From contig NZ_CP043505.1 in the NCBI RefSeq assembly GCF_008365295.1, positions 1,798,001-1,862,000 on the forward strand: a stretch of DNA of 64,000 nucleotides. Direction: 5' to 3'. The notes under the pieces are model-generated. The model saw only the letters and a program-made list of their open reading frames with translations, was not told the DNA's origin and made no database searches. The DNA comes from Agromyces intestinalis. Its GTDB lineage: Bacteria; Actinomycetota; Actinomycetes; Actinomycetales; Microbacteriaceae. Below, one piece after another: positions 7,969 through 16,187 of the stretch (the first letter of the stretch is position 1; each line of letters starts with the position of its first letter). A program made the translations under genes and the position numbers.

Positions 7969-10536
7969 CTACTTCGCTTCGTGCGCCACGCCGTGCACGT
8001 GGTGCGTGCGCTCGAGCGCGGCACCCTCGACGTCGACGTTCGGGATGATGCGGTCGAGCCACCTCGGCAGCCACCATGCACCCCGCCCGACGAGATGCAT
8101 GATCGCGGGCACGAGCACCATGCGCACCACGAAGGCGTCGAAGAGCACGCCGATCGCGAGTCCGAATCCGAGCGGGCGCACCATGCCCAGGTGCGAGAAC
8201 ACGAATCCGCCGAACACCGACACCATGATGAGCGCCGCCGCCGTGACGACCGCGCGACCGTTGCGCAGGCCGGCGATCACGGCGTTGCGCGCGGGCAGCC
8301 CGTGCACGTACGCCTCGCGCATGCCCGACACCAGGAACAACTGGTAGTCCATCGCGAGCCCGAACAGCACGCCCATGATGATGATCGGGGCGAAGTTCAG
8401 CACCGGGCCGGGGTCGTGCACGCCGAACAGTCCGCCGAGCCATCCCCACTGGTATACCGCGACGATCGCGCCGAACGCGGCGAACAGGCTGAGCACGAAC
8501 CCGCCGGTCGCGACGAGCGGCACCACGAGCGAGCGGAACACCACGATCATGATCAGCAGCGACAGCCCGATGACGACCGCGAGATACACCGGCAGCGCGT
8601 CGGCGAGCTTCTGCGAGATGTCGATGTTGCCACTGGCCTGGCCGGCGACGCCGAGCTTCACGTCGCCGTCGAGCCCGGCGACCGCGTCGTCGACCGGCGA
8701 CGCGTCGCGCAGCGCGTGCACGAGCGCCTCGGTCGACTCGCTGGTGGGGCCCTCTGCGGGGATCACCTGGAACGCCATGACCTCGCCGTCGTCGCTGACG
8801 CCGACGGGGGCGACCGCCACGACGTCGTCCTGCGCCATGAGCCAGTCGGCGAGGTCGGCCTGAGCGAGCACGACGTCGTCGCCCTCGACCGCCTCGGGCA
8901 GTTCGCCCACGACGAGGATCGGCCCGTTCTGGCCCTCGCCGAATCCATCGGCGACGGCCGTGTATGCCTGGTACTGCGTCGAGTCGGTCGCCTCCGACGA
9001 GCCGGTCGGCAGGCCGAGGCGCATCGACAGCGCGGGGGCGGCGATGATGAGCAGACCCACCACGGATGCCACGAGCGAGAGGATCGCCGTCGACGTGCGC
9101 ATCGGCCGGATCACCGGGGCAGCGTGGTCTTCGTGCCCGATCTGGGCGCGGGCCTTGCGGCCGAGCACGCGCAGCTTCAGCAACCCGAGCATGGCGGGCG
9201 TCAGCGTCACGGCGATCAGCACCGCGATGAGCACGCACGCCGCGCCCACCGTGCCCATCACCCCGAGGAACGGGATGCCGGTGACGTTCAGCGCAAGCAG
9301 CGCGACGAGCACGGTCGAGCCCGCGAACACGACCGCGTTGCCCGACGTGCCGTTGGCGAGCCCGATCGACTCGTGCAGTTCGACCCCGGCGAGCAGCTGG
9401 CGTCGATGGCGGTTGATGATGAACAGCGTGTAGTCGATGCCGACCGCGAGCCCCAGCATCACGCCGAGCACGGGGGTCACCGACGACATGTCGACCAGGC
9501 CCGAGAACGCGAGCGACCCCGCGACGCCCACGCCCACGCCGATGAGCGCCGAGATGAGCGGCAGCAGCGCGGGCAGCAGCGCCCGCAGCATGACGATGAG
9601 CACGACGGCGGCGACCAGCACGCCGACGAGTTCGCCCACGCCGACGAGCCCCTCGGTCGACGACGCGATCTCGGCCGAGTAGTCGATCGAGACGCCGTCG
9701 ATGTCGGCGGTCGTGAGCGCATCGGCGACCGCGGTCTTCGTCTCGGGGGCGAGGGTGAAGAGGGTGTCCTCGAAGAGCACGGCGCCGAGCGCGGTCGTGC
9801 CGTCTTCCGAGACGGTGCGGATCTCGGTGCTCGCCTCGAGCAGCCGCTGCCCGGCGTCGAGCTGCGCGGCATTCGTGTCGAGCTCGGCGCGGTGGTCGTC
9901 GAGCTGCTGCTGCCCCTCGTCGAGCTGCGCCTGCTGCGCGTCGAGCTCGGCGATCCCGGCGTCGAGCTGGGCTTGCTGGGCAGCGAACTGGTCGGCGAGC
10001 TGGTCGACGCCGGCATCCGTGGCCTGCTGCACGGCCTGGTCGAGCTGCGCCTGCCCGGCGTCGGCCTGGGCGCGCGCGGCGTCGAGCTGCTGCTGCCCGG
10101 CGTCGAGTTGCGCCTGCGCCTGGTCGAGTTGCGCGGCGCCGTCGGCGAGCTGTGCTTCGCCGTCGCTGAGCTGCTGGGCCTGCTCGTCGCGGTCGGCAGC
10201 GGTCCGGAACGGGTCGACGACCCCGCTGACGCCGTCGATGCCGTCGATCTCGTCGAGCACGTCGGCGATCGCGGCTTGCTGCTCGGGTGTGAATGCCGCG
10301 CCGTCGGTCTGGAACACGACGGTGCCGGTCGCCCCGCCGATGCCGCCGATCTCGTCCTCGAGCTGGTCGGTGACCCGGGCGGTCTCGGTGCCGGGGATGC
10401 TGAAGCTGGTCGCCAGCGTGCCGCCGAAGGCGAGGAACGCGCCGCCCGCGAGACCGAGCACGACGAGCCATCCGATGACGACCGTCCAGGCGCGACGCGC
10501 AGCGAAGCGCCCGAGACGATAGAGGAGTTCGGCCAT
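7969..10536 (-). CDS. MMPL/RND family exporter
   Basis: An 855-residue MMPL transporter, a proton-driven RND-type exporter of lipids or hydrophobic drugs in actinobacteria. It has the expected two-fold plan: a first helix (ARRAWTVVIGWLVVLGLAGG), a large extracytoplasmic loop, six helices, a second loop, and a second helix bundle (VIIGLSLLIMIVVFRSLVVPLVA). The first loop carries a long heptad-like stretch of about 130 residues (QAQLDAGQQQLDAARAQAD type repeats), predicting an extended coiled coil. The GIDYTLFI and AMDYQLFL sequences contain the conserved acidic/tyrosine proton-relay motifs of MMPL. It is divergent from a TetR regulator with a palindrome between them, so it is probably a drug- or lipid-inducible efflux pump. 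Confidence 0.95.
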   Translation of the reverse strand: MAELLYRLGRFAARRAWTVVIGWLVVLGLAGGAFLAFGGTLATSFSIPGTETARVTDQLEDEIGGIGGATGTVVFQTDGAAFTPEQQAAIADVLDEIDGIDGVSGVVDPFRTAADRDEQAQQLSDGEAQLADGAAQLDQAQAQLDAGQQQLDAARAQADAGQAQLDQAVQQATDAGVDQLADQFAAQQAQLDAGIAELDAQQAQLDEGQQQLDDHRAELDTNAAQLDAGQRLLEASTEIRTVSEDGTTALGAVLFEDTLFTLAPETKTAVADALTTADIDGVSIDYSAEIASSTEGLVGVGELVGVLVAAVVLIVMLRALLPALLPLISALIGVGVGVAGSLAFSGLVDMSSVTPVLGVMLGLAVGIDYTLFIINRHRRQLLAGVELHESIGLANGTSGNAVVFAGSTVLVALLALNVTGIPFLGVMGTVGAACVLIAVLIAVTLTPAMLGLLKLRVLGRKARAQIGHEDHAAPVIRPMRTSTAILSLVASVVGLLIIAAPALSMRLGLPTGSSEATDSTQYQAYTAVADGFGEGQNGPILVVGELPEAVEGDDVVLAQADLADWLMAQDDVVAVAPVGVSDDGEVMAFQVIPAEGPTSESTEALVHALRDASPVDDAVAGLDGDVKLGVAGQASGNIDISQKLADALPVYLAVVIGLSLLIMIVVFRSLVVPLVATGGFVLSLFAAFGAIVAVYQWGWLGGLFGVHDPGPVLNFAPIIIMGVLFGLAMDYQLFLVSGMREAYVHGLPARNAVIAGLRNGRAVVTAAALIMVSVFGGFVFSHLGMVRPLGFGLAIGVLFDAFVVRMVLVPAIMHLVGRGAWWLPRWLDRIIPNVDVEGAALERTHHVHGVAHEAK

Positions 10537-10597
10537 GCGAGCGAGCCTTTCGAGATGGGATCGGGCAGAGCACAGCGTCGGGCCTCGCCCAGACTAA

Positions 10598-10611
10598 CCG
10601 ACAGATGTCGG
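10598..10611. promoter_or_regulatory. TetR operator candidate between MMPL and its regulator
   Basis: CCGACA-GA-TGTCGG, a perfect 6-2-6 palindrome, lies in the 117-base gap between the divergent MMPL and TetR starts. Its position suggests joint repression of exporter and regulator. Confidence 0.6.
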
Positions 10612-10653
10612 AAAACCCTGAGCATTCGCAGGGACTGCTGGCAGAATCGCCCT

Positions 10654-11205
10654 ATGGATCCTCGGATCGCGCGCACTCGACGCAGCCTGCAGGGCGCACT
10701 GCTCGAGCTCGCCCGGGAGCACCCCCTCGACGAGATCGCCATCGCCGACATCGCCGAGCGCGCGGGCGTCAACCGCTCGAGCTTCTATCAGCACTACCCC
10801 GACAAGGACACGCTGCTCGCCGACGCGCTCGACGCGGCGGTCGAGGAGGCGGGCGCGTCGCTGCCCGAGCTCGACGGCCGGCTGGATGCTCCGCCCGAGG
10901 CCCTCGTGTCGTACCTGCGGCACTACGACGAGAACGCCGACCTGTACCGCCGGGTGCTGGGCGCGCAGGGTTCGGGGGTCGCGCGCGCGCGGCTGCGCGC
11001 CCGCATCGAGCAGATGGCGCTCGAGGGCATCCGGATGTCTGGAGCCGACGCCTACCAGGGGTTGCCGCTCGACGTGGCCGCCGCCGGCGTCACCGGCTCG
11101 GTGCTCGGTGTGCTCGAGGCGTGGCTCGAACGCGACCCGCGGCCGCCGCTCGAGACCGCGGTCGACTGGGTCTGGCGGATGCTGCTGGGGCCGGCGGTGC
11201 CGTAG
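10654..11205 (+). CDS. TetR/AcrR family regulator of the MMPL exporter
   Basis: A 183-residue TetR protein. The DNA-binding domain is at the N-terminus: RTRRSLQGALLELAREHPLDE, then IAIADIAERAGVNRSSFYQHYPDKDTLL, split here at the turn. The C-terminal domain (residues about 75-180) resembles the TetR_C_7-like ligand domains that follow a YRRVLG segment. ATG 10654 is the first start after the divergent promoter region. Divergence from the MMPL gene and the palindrome at 10598-10611 make it the likely local repressor, released by an exported compound. Confidence 0.92.
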   Translation: MDPRIARTRRSLQGALLELAREHPLDEIAIADIAERAGVNRSSFYQHYPDKDTLLADALDAAVEEAGASLPELDGRLDAPPEALVSYLRHYDENADLYRRVLGAQGSGVARARLRARIEQMALEGIRMSGADAYQGLPLDVAAAGVTGSVLGVLEAWLERDPRPPLETAVDWVWRMLLGPAVP

Positions 11206-11212
11206 CCCGCTC

Positions 11213-11992
11213 TCAGCGACCCCGCGAGCTGCGGAAGTACTGGGGCTCGATCGGGTTCGAGGTATCCACGAGCGTCGGCGCCCAGACGGGCTCCTCGCGC
11301 TCCTCGTCGGAGTCGGATGCGGGTGTCGGCGCCGACACGGACGCCGGCGCCGAGACCGGGGTGACCGTGCCGTCGGGTTCGAGCGCGGGCTGCGGAACGC
11401 TGCCGAGGCGATCGACTTGCTCGGTCAGCGCCTCGAGCACCGAACGCAACTGGATCTGCGCGACCTGCGCGTAGGTGCGCACGTACTCGATCTCGGGGAT
11501 CGCCGGTCCGAGAGGCGGCGCCGACGCCGACGCCAGTGTCGCGCTGGCCTGGCTCGCGCTGTTCTCGGCTCGCTCGAGGATCTCGCGGTATTGGTTGCGT
11601 GCCGTGACGACGAGGTCGCGAGCGTACTGTTCAGCGTCGGCGACCGCCTTGTCGGCGATCAGCTGCGCCTGCGAGAGCAGCCCGACCGCGCCGGCGGCGA
11701 TCTCCTGTTCGAGGTCGGAACCGGCAGCGGCTCGGAGCTTCGCGTTCTCGGCGCGCAGGTTCGTGAGCTCCTGCCGGCCGCTGTCGGACGCGGCGCGCAC
11801 ATCGTCGACGGCCTCGGCGATCTGGGCGATGAACGCGTCGACCTCGCTTCGGTCGTATCCCGCCCCCACGTGTCGGGTGGTGAAGGCGACGGTTCGCACG
11901 TCGGGGAGGCGCCGCACCGCGGCCGCCAGTGCGCCCTCGTGCTCGGCGATGGCGGGTGCGTCGGGAATGGTGTCGTCGCTGCGGGTCGTCAT
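11213..11992 (-). CDS. DivIVA-like coiled-coil protein
   Basis: A 259-residue protein with a DivIVA-type N-terminal signature, VRTVAFTTRHVGAGYDRSEVDAFI (in two parts: the lipid-binding loop and the GYDRSEVDAFI helix start), followed by heptad-rich coiled coil (about residues 60-180: IAEAVDDVRA, ELTNLRAENAKLRAA, ARDLVVTARNQYREILE) and a proline/alanine/serine-rich tail. DivIVA proteins sense membrane curvature and organise poles or septa. It is the last gene of the haemoglobin operon, two bases after the flavohaemoprotein stop, with its ribosome site GGGGAG inside that gene. Whether it links the haemoproteins to the membrane is speculation. Confidence 0.82.
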   Translation of the reverse strand: MTTRSDDTIPDAPAIAEHEGALAAAVRRLPDVRTVAFTTRHVGAGYDRSEVDAFIAQIAEAVDDVRAASDSGRQELTNLRAENAKLRAAAGSDLEQEIAAGAVGLLSQAQLIADKAVADAEQYARDLVVTARNQYREILERAENSASQASATLASASAPPLGPAIPEIEYVRTYAQVAQIQLRSVLEALTEQVDRLGSVPQPALEPDGTVTPVSAPASVSAPTPASDSDEEREEPVWAPTLVDTSNPIEPQYFRSSRGR

Positions 11993-11994
11993 GC

Positions 11995-13197
11995 TCAGCT
12001 CCCCATCTTCGAGAGGCCAGCCAGGTCGGGCTGCGGGTCCTGGGTGTGGTGATGCGCTGCGTGGCTGTCTTGATCGCGGGTCTCGAACTGCTCGAAGCGG
12101 ATGTCACCGGGTGCGACCCCGGCCTGCCGAAGCGCCTGTGCCGTGTGCCGCACCATCTCGGGCGACCCGCACACCAGCGCGATCGAGCCGACCCACGGGC
12201 CCTCGGCGACGGCGACGTCGCCGACCAGACCGGTGCGGCCGGCGTAGGTCGGGTCGTCGGACACGACGGGCGTGTACTCGAACCAAGGCCTGCCGGCCAG
12301 GTTGCGCAGCAGGCGGTGCTCGTAGAGGTTCGCGGGCATCCGCACGCCGTGGAACAGATGCACGCGCGGTGCGCGACCGCTCGCCTTCCACTCCTGGTCG
12401 ATGCGCTCGAGATGCGCTCGCAGTGGTGCGAGGCCGGTACCGCCGGCGATCATCACGAGGTCGCGTTCGCGCTCGTGGTCGGCGATGGTCAGCTCGCGAC
12501 CGACCGCCGAGCCGAGCCGGATGGCGTCGCCGACGACGAGCGAACGCACGATGACGCCGCTCACCTGGCCGCCGGGCACCAGTTGCACGTGGAACTCCAG
12601 CGTGCCGTCGGCACGGGGCGCGTTCGCCGGGCTCAGGTATCGCCAGAGACGTTCACGCGTGGGCACCTCCACGGCCACCGACTGGCCGGGCTCGAAGCGC
12701 AGTTCGGGTTCGGGGCGCACCTGGATCACCGTGACATCCAGGCTTCGCCGATCGACGCCGACGACCTCGCCGCTCCACGCGGCCGGCGAGGTCGACTCGG
12801 ATTCCTCGGCCGCCTGCAGCATGACCTGGGCGATCACGCCGTACGCCGCCGCCCAGTCGGCAGCGAGCTCTTCCGTCCACAGTTCGCCGAGGAAGTGCTC
12901 GAGCGTGGCGAGCAGCGACGCACCGACCGCGTCGTAGTGCGCCGCGACGGCCTGGAAGCGTCGATGGTCGCGCCCGAGCTGCTGGATGAACGCCGTCACC
13001 TCGTCGAGCTCGTCGACCGATGACACGATGCGGCCCAGCGCGCCGACGAGCCGGTCGCGCTGGGTCGCCATCGAGACCGGGAACATGCTGCGCACCTCGG
13101 GGTGCGACAGGAACAGGTGCGAGTAGAAGTACAGCGGAACTTCATCGCCGAGCGTCTCGGCCAGCGCCCACGTCCTCTGCAGCGCGGCGGTGTCCAA
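11995..13197 (-). CDS. Globin-coupled FAD/NAD(P)H reductase (flavohaemoprotein-like)
   Basis: A 400-residue flavohaemoprotein-like enzyme: globin domain (residues 1-135), FAD-binding ferredoxin-reductase domain (about 150-250) and NAD domain (about 255-380). The proximal haem histidine is in GRDHRRFQ, in the same place as in Hmp. NAD-site motifs VMIAGGTGLAPLRAHLE and ALVCGSPEM are present. The FAD motif reads WRYLSPAN rather than the classical RxYS, and the distal globin region reads FPVSMATQRDRL, so it belongs to the divergent actinobacterial branch and NO dioxygenase activity is not certain. It starts with TTG, four bases after the truncated haemoglobin stop. A histidine-rich tail (SHAAHHHTQD) is unusual. 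Confidence 0.88.
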   Translation of the reverse strand: MDTAALQRTWALAETLGDEVPLYFYSHLFLSHPEVRSMFPVSMATQRDRLVGALGRIVSSVDELDEVTAFIQQLGRDHRRFQAVAAHYDAVGASLLATLEHFLGELWTEELAADWAAAYGVIAQVMLQAAEESESTSPAAWSGEVVGVDRRSLDVTVIQVRPEPELRFEPGQSVAVEVPTRERLWRYLSPANAPRADGTLEFHVQLVPGGQVSGVIVRSLVVGDAIRLGSAVGRELTIADHERERDLVMIAGGTGLAPLRAHLERIDQEWKASGRAPRVHLFHGVRMPANLYEHRLLRNLAGRPWFEYTPVVSDDPTYAGRTGLVGDVAVAEGPWVGSIALVCGSPEMVRHTAQALRQAGVAPGDIRFEQFETRDQDSHAAHHHTQDPQPDLAGLSKMGS

Positions 13198-13201
13198 TGC
13201 G

Positions 13202-13609
13202 TCAGCCGCGCGTCGCGACGATCTCGGGCTCCGTCTGCGCGAGGGCGGCCCCGACCCGGTCGATGATCGGGCTCGGCACGCCCGCCTCGGTCAGCGCCGT
13301 CACCAGGTGCACGACGACCGCGCCGAAGTGGTCTTCGGTGATGCCCAGCGGCGCGTGCGCAACGCCCAGATCGCGGCCCGAGTACTCGACGGGTCCGCCC
13401 ATGACCTGCGACACGAGCGCGACCTGATGGCGCTTGAGGCGCGGCATCGACACACCGTCGAAGTAGCCCGAGAGCTGCTCGTCGGCAGTCACCAGCTCGT
13501 AGAACCGGTCGACCACGGCCGCGATGGCCTTGCCGCCGCCGACGGCGTCGTAATCGCTCTCTGCGACGAGCTCGGACGCCTGGTCACCATTGATAGTCAT
13601 GTCTCGCAC
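13202..13609 (-). CDS. Group I truncated haemoglobin (HbN-like)
   Basis: A 135-residue 2/2 globin of group I. Marks are the B-helix VDRFYELVTADEQLSGYF with the B10 tyrosine, the E-helix MPRLKRHQVALVSQVMGG with its group I LKRHQ pattern, the GxxYSGRDL sequence, and the proximal histidine in ITEDHF. Group I proteins such as mycobacterial HbN oxidise nitric oxide to nitrate but need an electron donor, and the next gene encodes a globin-reductase. The frame starts at GTG 13609; ATG 13600 (MTINGDQ) is an equally plausible start and neither has a strong ribosome site. First gene of a three-gene operon. Confidence 0.92.
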   Translation of the reverse strand: MRDMTINGDQASELVAESDYDAVGGGKAIAAVVDRFYELVTADEQLSGYFDGVSMPRLKRHQVALVSQVMGGPVEYSGRDLGVAHAPLGITEDHFGAVVVHLVTALTEAGVPSPIIDRVGAALAQTEPEIVATRG

Positions 13610-13957
13610 AAATCCAATCGTTCGCGGAACCTCGCCTCGTAATTCCTAGCAGAACGCCGGCCCCCGTGGGGCCCGAGTTGCCGCGGAATCCATGGCCGCG
13701 GCGGCCGGGACGACGGCCCGGCCGTCATTCCTCTTCCACGCGTCGACGAGCGCAGACCGGCGGAAGGAATCGACACCGGGCGGGTTTCGCGCCGAACGCG
13801 CAGTATTCATGCGTGTGTCCTCGCCCAGGCGCGAAAAGCGAGCGTGGTCTGGCGTCTCTGTGACGGCGACTTGCGTAGCCACGCGCTCCGATGCACACTG
13901 TCTCAGGCCCTGCTCCGGCGTCGAGCCGAGGCGGCCGCGAACCGAAAGCAGACCGAC
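13610..13957. other. Long intergenic region before haemoglobin operon and decarboxylase
   Basis: About 348 bases between divergent genes. It must hold promoters for both sides. A 54-codon open frame on the minus strand (13646-13810, ATG preceded by GAGGAC) could encode a small leader peptide, but it has no recognisable domain and I do not claim it. No strong palindrome, tRNA or riboswitch is visible. Confidence 0.4.
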
Positions 13958-15343
13958 ATGGGCGACGCCGACCCCACCCGGATGCATCGCATCAGCGCCG
14001 AGAACGAGCGCATCGTCGACCTCGTGCTCGACTATTCGCGCCGGCGCATCCTCTCGAACGACACCCCGCTCGACAAGCCGGCGCCGCCCGCTGAGCTCCG
14101 CCGCCTCGCCGGCCGCACCGTGACCGAGCAGGGCCTCGGCGCCGACCGCGCACTGTCGATCTTCGAACACGTGCTCGCGCCCGCCTGCATCACCACCGAC
14201 CATCCGCAATACCTCTCGTTCATCCCCGTCGCGCCGACCAAGGCAGCGACCGCGTTCGACCTCGTCGTGTCGGCGAGCGCGCTCTACGGCGGCTCGTGGC
14301 TCGAGGGCGCCGGCGCCGTGCACGCCGAGAACGAGGTGCTCACCTGGCTCGCCGCCGAGTTCGGGCTGCCCGAGGGCGCCGGCGGGGTGTTCGTGCAGGG
14401 CGGCACCCTCGGCAACCTGTCGGCACTCGTCGCCGCACGCGAAGAGGCGCGCCGCAAGCTCGACGAACGCGGGCTCCCGCACCCCGCCCGCTGGAAGTTC
14501 GTCTGCGGGGCCGAGGCGCACTCGTCGGTCGCGTCGGCCGCCCGCATCATGGACGTCGAGATCGTGCAGGTCGCCCCCGACTCGGGCGGCGTGCTGCGCG
14601 GCGACGCGGTGGCGGCGGCGCTCGAGGAGCACGGAGCATCCGTCTTCGCCGTCGTCGCGACCGGCGGATCGACCAACTTCGGCATCGTGGACGACCTGGC
14701 CGGCATCGCGGAAGTCGTCGAATCCCACGACGACGTGTGGCTGCACGTCGACGGGGCGTATGGGCTCGCAGCCATGCTGTCGCCGCTCGCACGCCCGCAC
14801 TTCGCGGGCATCGAACGCGCCGACTCGGTCATCGTCGACCCGCACAAATGGCTGTTCGCGCCGTTCGACGCGTGCGCGCTGATCTACCGGGACCCGGCCG
14901 CGGGGCGCCGCGCGCACACCCAGCACGCCGAATACCTCGACACGCTCACCGCCTCGACCGAGTGGAGCCCGTCGGACTACGCGGCGCACCTCACCCGACG
15001 CGCCCGCGGCCTGCCGACCTGGTTCTCACTCGCGACCTACGGGGCCGCGGCCTACCGCGAGGCGATCACGACGTCGATCGAGCTCGCCCACCGCATCGCC
15101 GCCGAGATCGAATCGCGCGACGGCCTCACCCTCGTGCGCGAGCCCCAGCTCGCGGTCGTCGTCTTCGAGCGCGACGGCTGGACGAAGGCCGACTACGACG
15201 TGTGGTCGCAGCGGCTGCTCGACGACCAGCTCGCCTTCGTCACGCCGAGCTCGCACGCGGGGCGCACGAACGCGCGGTTCGCGATCCTCAACCCGAACAC
15301 GACGTTCGAGCACCTGACGGGCATCCTCGACACCATGCGCTGA
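13958..15343 (+). CDS. PLP-dependent group II decarboxylase family protein
   Basis: A 461-residue pyridoxal-phosphate enzyme of the aromatic-L-amino-acid/glutamate decarboxylase group (fold type I). The cofactor lysine is K297 in VDPHKWLF, the aspartate binding the pyridine nitrogen is in WLHVDGAYG, and the phosphate-cradle region is FVQGGTLGNLSAL. The length suits the bacterial members that act on tyrosine, tryptophan, DOPA or glutamate; substrate cannot be told. Start ATG 13958 gives MGDADPTRMHRIS; the frame upstream is low-quality sequence. It is followed 58 bases later by a flavin-reductase-like gene. Confidence 0.92.
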   Translation: MGDADPTRMHRISAENERIVDLVLDYSRRRILSNDTPLDKPAPPAELRRLAGRTVTEQGLGADRALSIFEHVLAPACITTDHPQYLSFIPVAPTKAATAFDLVVSASALYGGSWLEGAGAVHAENEVLTWLAAEFGLPEGAGGVFVQGGTLGNLSALVAAREEARRKLDERGLPHPARWKFVCGAEAHSSVASAARIMDVEIVQVAPDSGGVLRGDAVAAALEEHGASVFAVVATGGSTNFGIVDDLAGIAEVVESHDDVWLHVDGAYGLAAMLSPLARPHFAGIERADSVIVDPHKWLFAPFDACALIYRDPAAGRRAHTQHAEYLDTLTASTEWSPSDYAAHLTRRARGLPTWFSLATYGAAAYREAITTSIELAHRIAAEIESRDGLTLVREPQLAVVVFERDGWTKADYDVWSQRLLDDQLAFVTPSSHAGRTNARFAILNPNTTFEHLTGILDTMR

Positions 15344-15401
15344 GTCAGCGGGGCCGGTCACATTCGCGAAGGCCGCGCAAGGCGGGCGTACCGTGAGAGA
15401 C

Positions 15402-16187
15402 ATGCCCGAGCCTGACGACCACCTCGTGATCGAGCCGAGCGTGCTCTATGTGGGCACGCCCGTCTACCTGGTGTCGACGATGAACCCCGACGGCACGCCG
15501 AACCTCGCCCCCGCCTCGAGCCATTTCGCGCTCGGCCGTACGATCGTGCTCGGCCTCGAGACCGATGGGCAGTCGGTGCAGAACCTCGCCGACCGCCCCG
15601 AGCTCACCGTCAGCTTCCCGTCAGGAGCGCTGTGGCGCAACGTCGAGCGGCTCTCGACGGTGACCGGGCGCGACCCCGTGCCCGACGCGAAGGCGGATCA
15701 CTACCGGTTCGAACCCGAGAAGTTCGAGCGGGCCGGGCTCAGCCCCGTGGCATCCGACCTGGTGGCGCCGCCGCGCGTCCGCGAATGCCCGCTGCAGTTC
15801 GAGGCCGTCGTGCAGCGCATCACACCGGGCGTCGACGCCGGGTTCGCGATGGTCGAGTCCGAAGTCGTGCGCGTGCACGCGCATCCCGCGCTGGTCGTGC
15901 CCGGCACCGATCACCTCGACCCGCGGGCGTGGCATCCGCTGATCTACAGCTTCCGGCACTACTTCGACCGCGGCTCCGAGCTCGGCTGGACCCGCAAGAG
16001 CCGCACCGCCCCGACCCCGCCCGAGATCGCCAGGTGGGAATCGTTCGGCGGCACCTGGGAGGTCGCCGACGTCGGGGACTCGAGCGCGACGGTGCGGCTG
16101 TGCCGCTGCGACGGCGGCGAGGAGGTTTCGCGCATCACCTCGAGCGAACCCGACTTCGTCGCGTGGGCCGCGGTGATGGCCTCGTGA
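15402..16187 (+). CDS. Flavin reductase-like (FMN-binding split barrel) protein
   Basis: A 261-residue protein whose N-terminal two thirds matches the flavin-reductase-like split-barrel fold: YVGTPVYLVSTMNPDGTPNLAPASSHFALG, given here as two segments YVGTPVYLVSTMNPDG and TPNLAPASSHFALG, then VQNLADRPELTVSFPS. Such proteins bind FMN and reduce it or act with a partner monooxygenase. I choose ATG 15402 (MPEPDDH), preceded by GAGAG, over GTG 15393. Its stop overlaps the GTG of the next gene (GTGA), so the two are co-translated, and the next gene encodes an FMN enzyme, suggesting a reductase/oxygenase pair. Confidence 0.87.
   Translation: MPEPDDHLVIEPSVLYVGTPVYLVSTMNPDGTPNLAPASSHFALGRTIVLGLETDGQSVQNLADRPELTVSFPSGALWRNVERLSTVTGRDPVPDAKADHYRFEPEKFERAGLSPVASDLVAPPRVRECPLQFEAVVQRITPGVDAGFAMVESEVVRVHAHPALVVPGTDHLDPRAWHPLIYSFRHYFDRGSELGWTRKSRTAPTPPEIARWESFGGTWEVADVGDSSATVRLCRCDGGEEVSRITSSEPDFVAWAAVMAS

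Noticed and set aside
7666-10653. Long plus-strand frame before the TetR gene
   Set aside because: It is the shadow of the MMPL gene and of the PLD gene start, rich in His/Arg/Asp with no domain. The TetR protein starts at 10654.
13646-14989. 447-codon minus-strand frame opposite the decarboxylase
   Set aside because: The plus strand has a full PLP enzyme with active-site motifs; the minus frame has no domain. A short 54-codon part at 13646-13810 stays unresolved and is noted in the gap entry.
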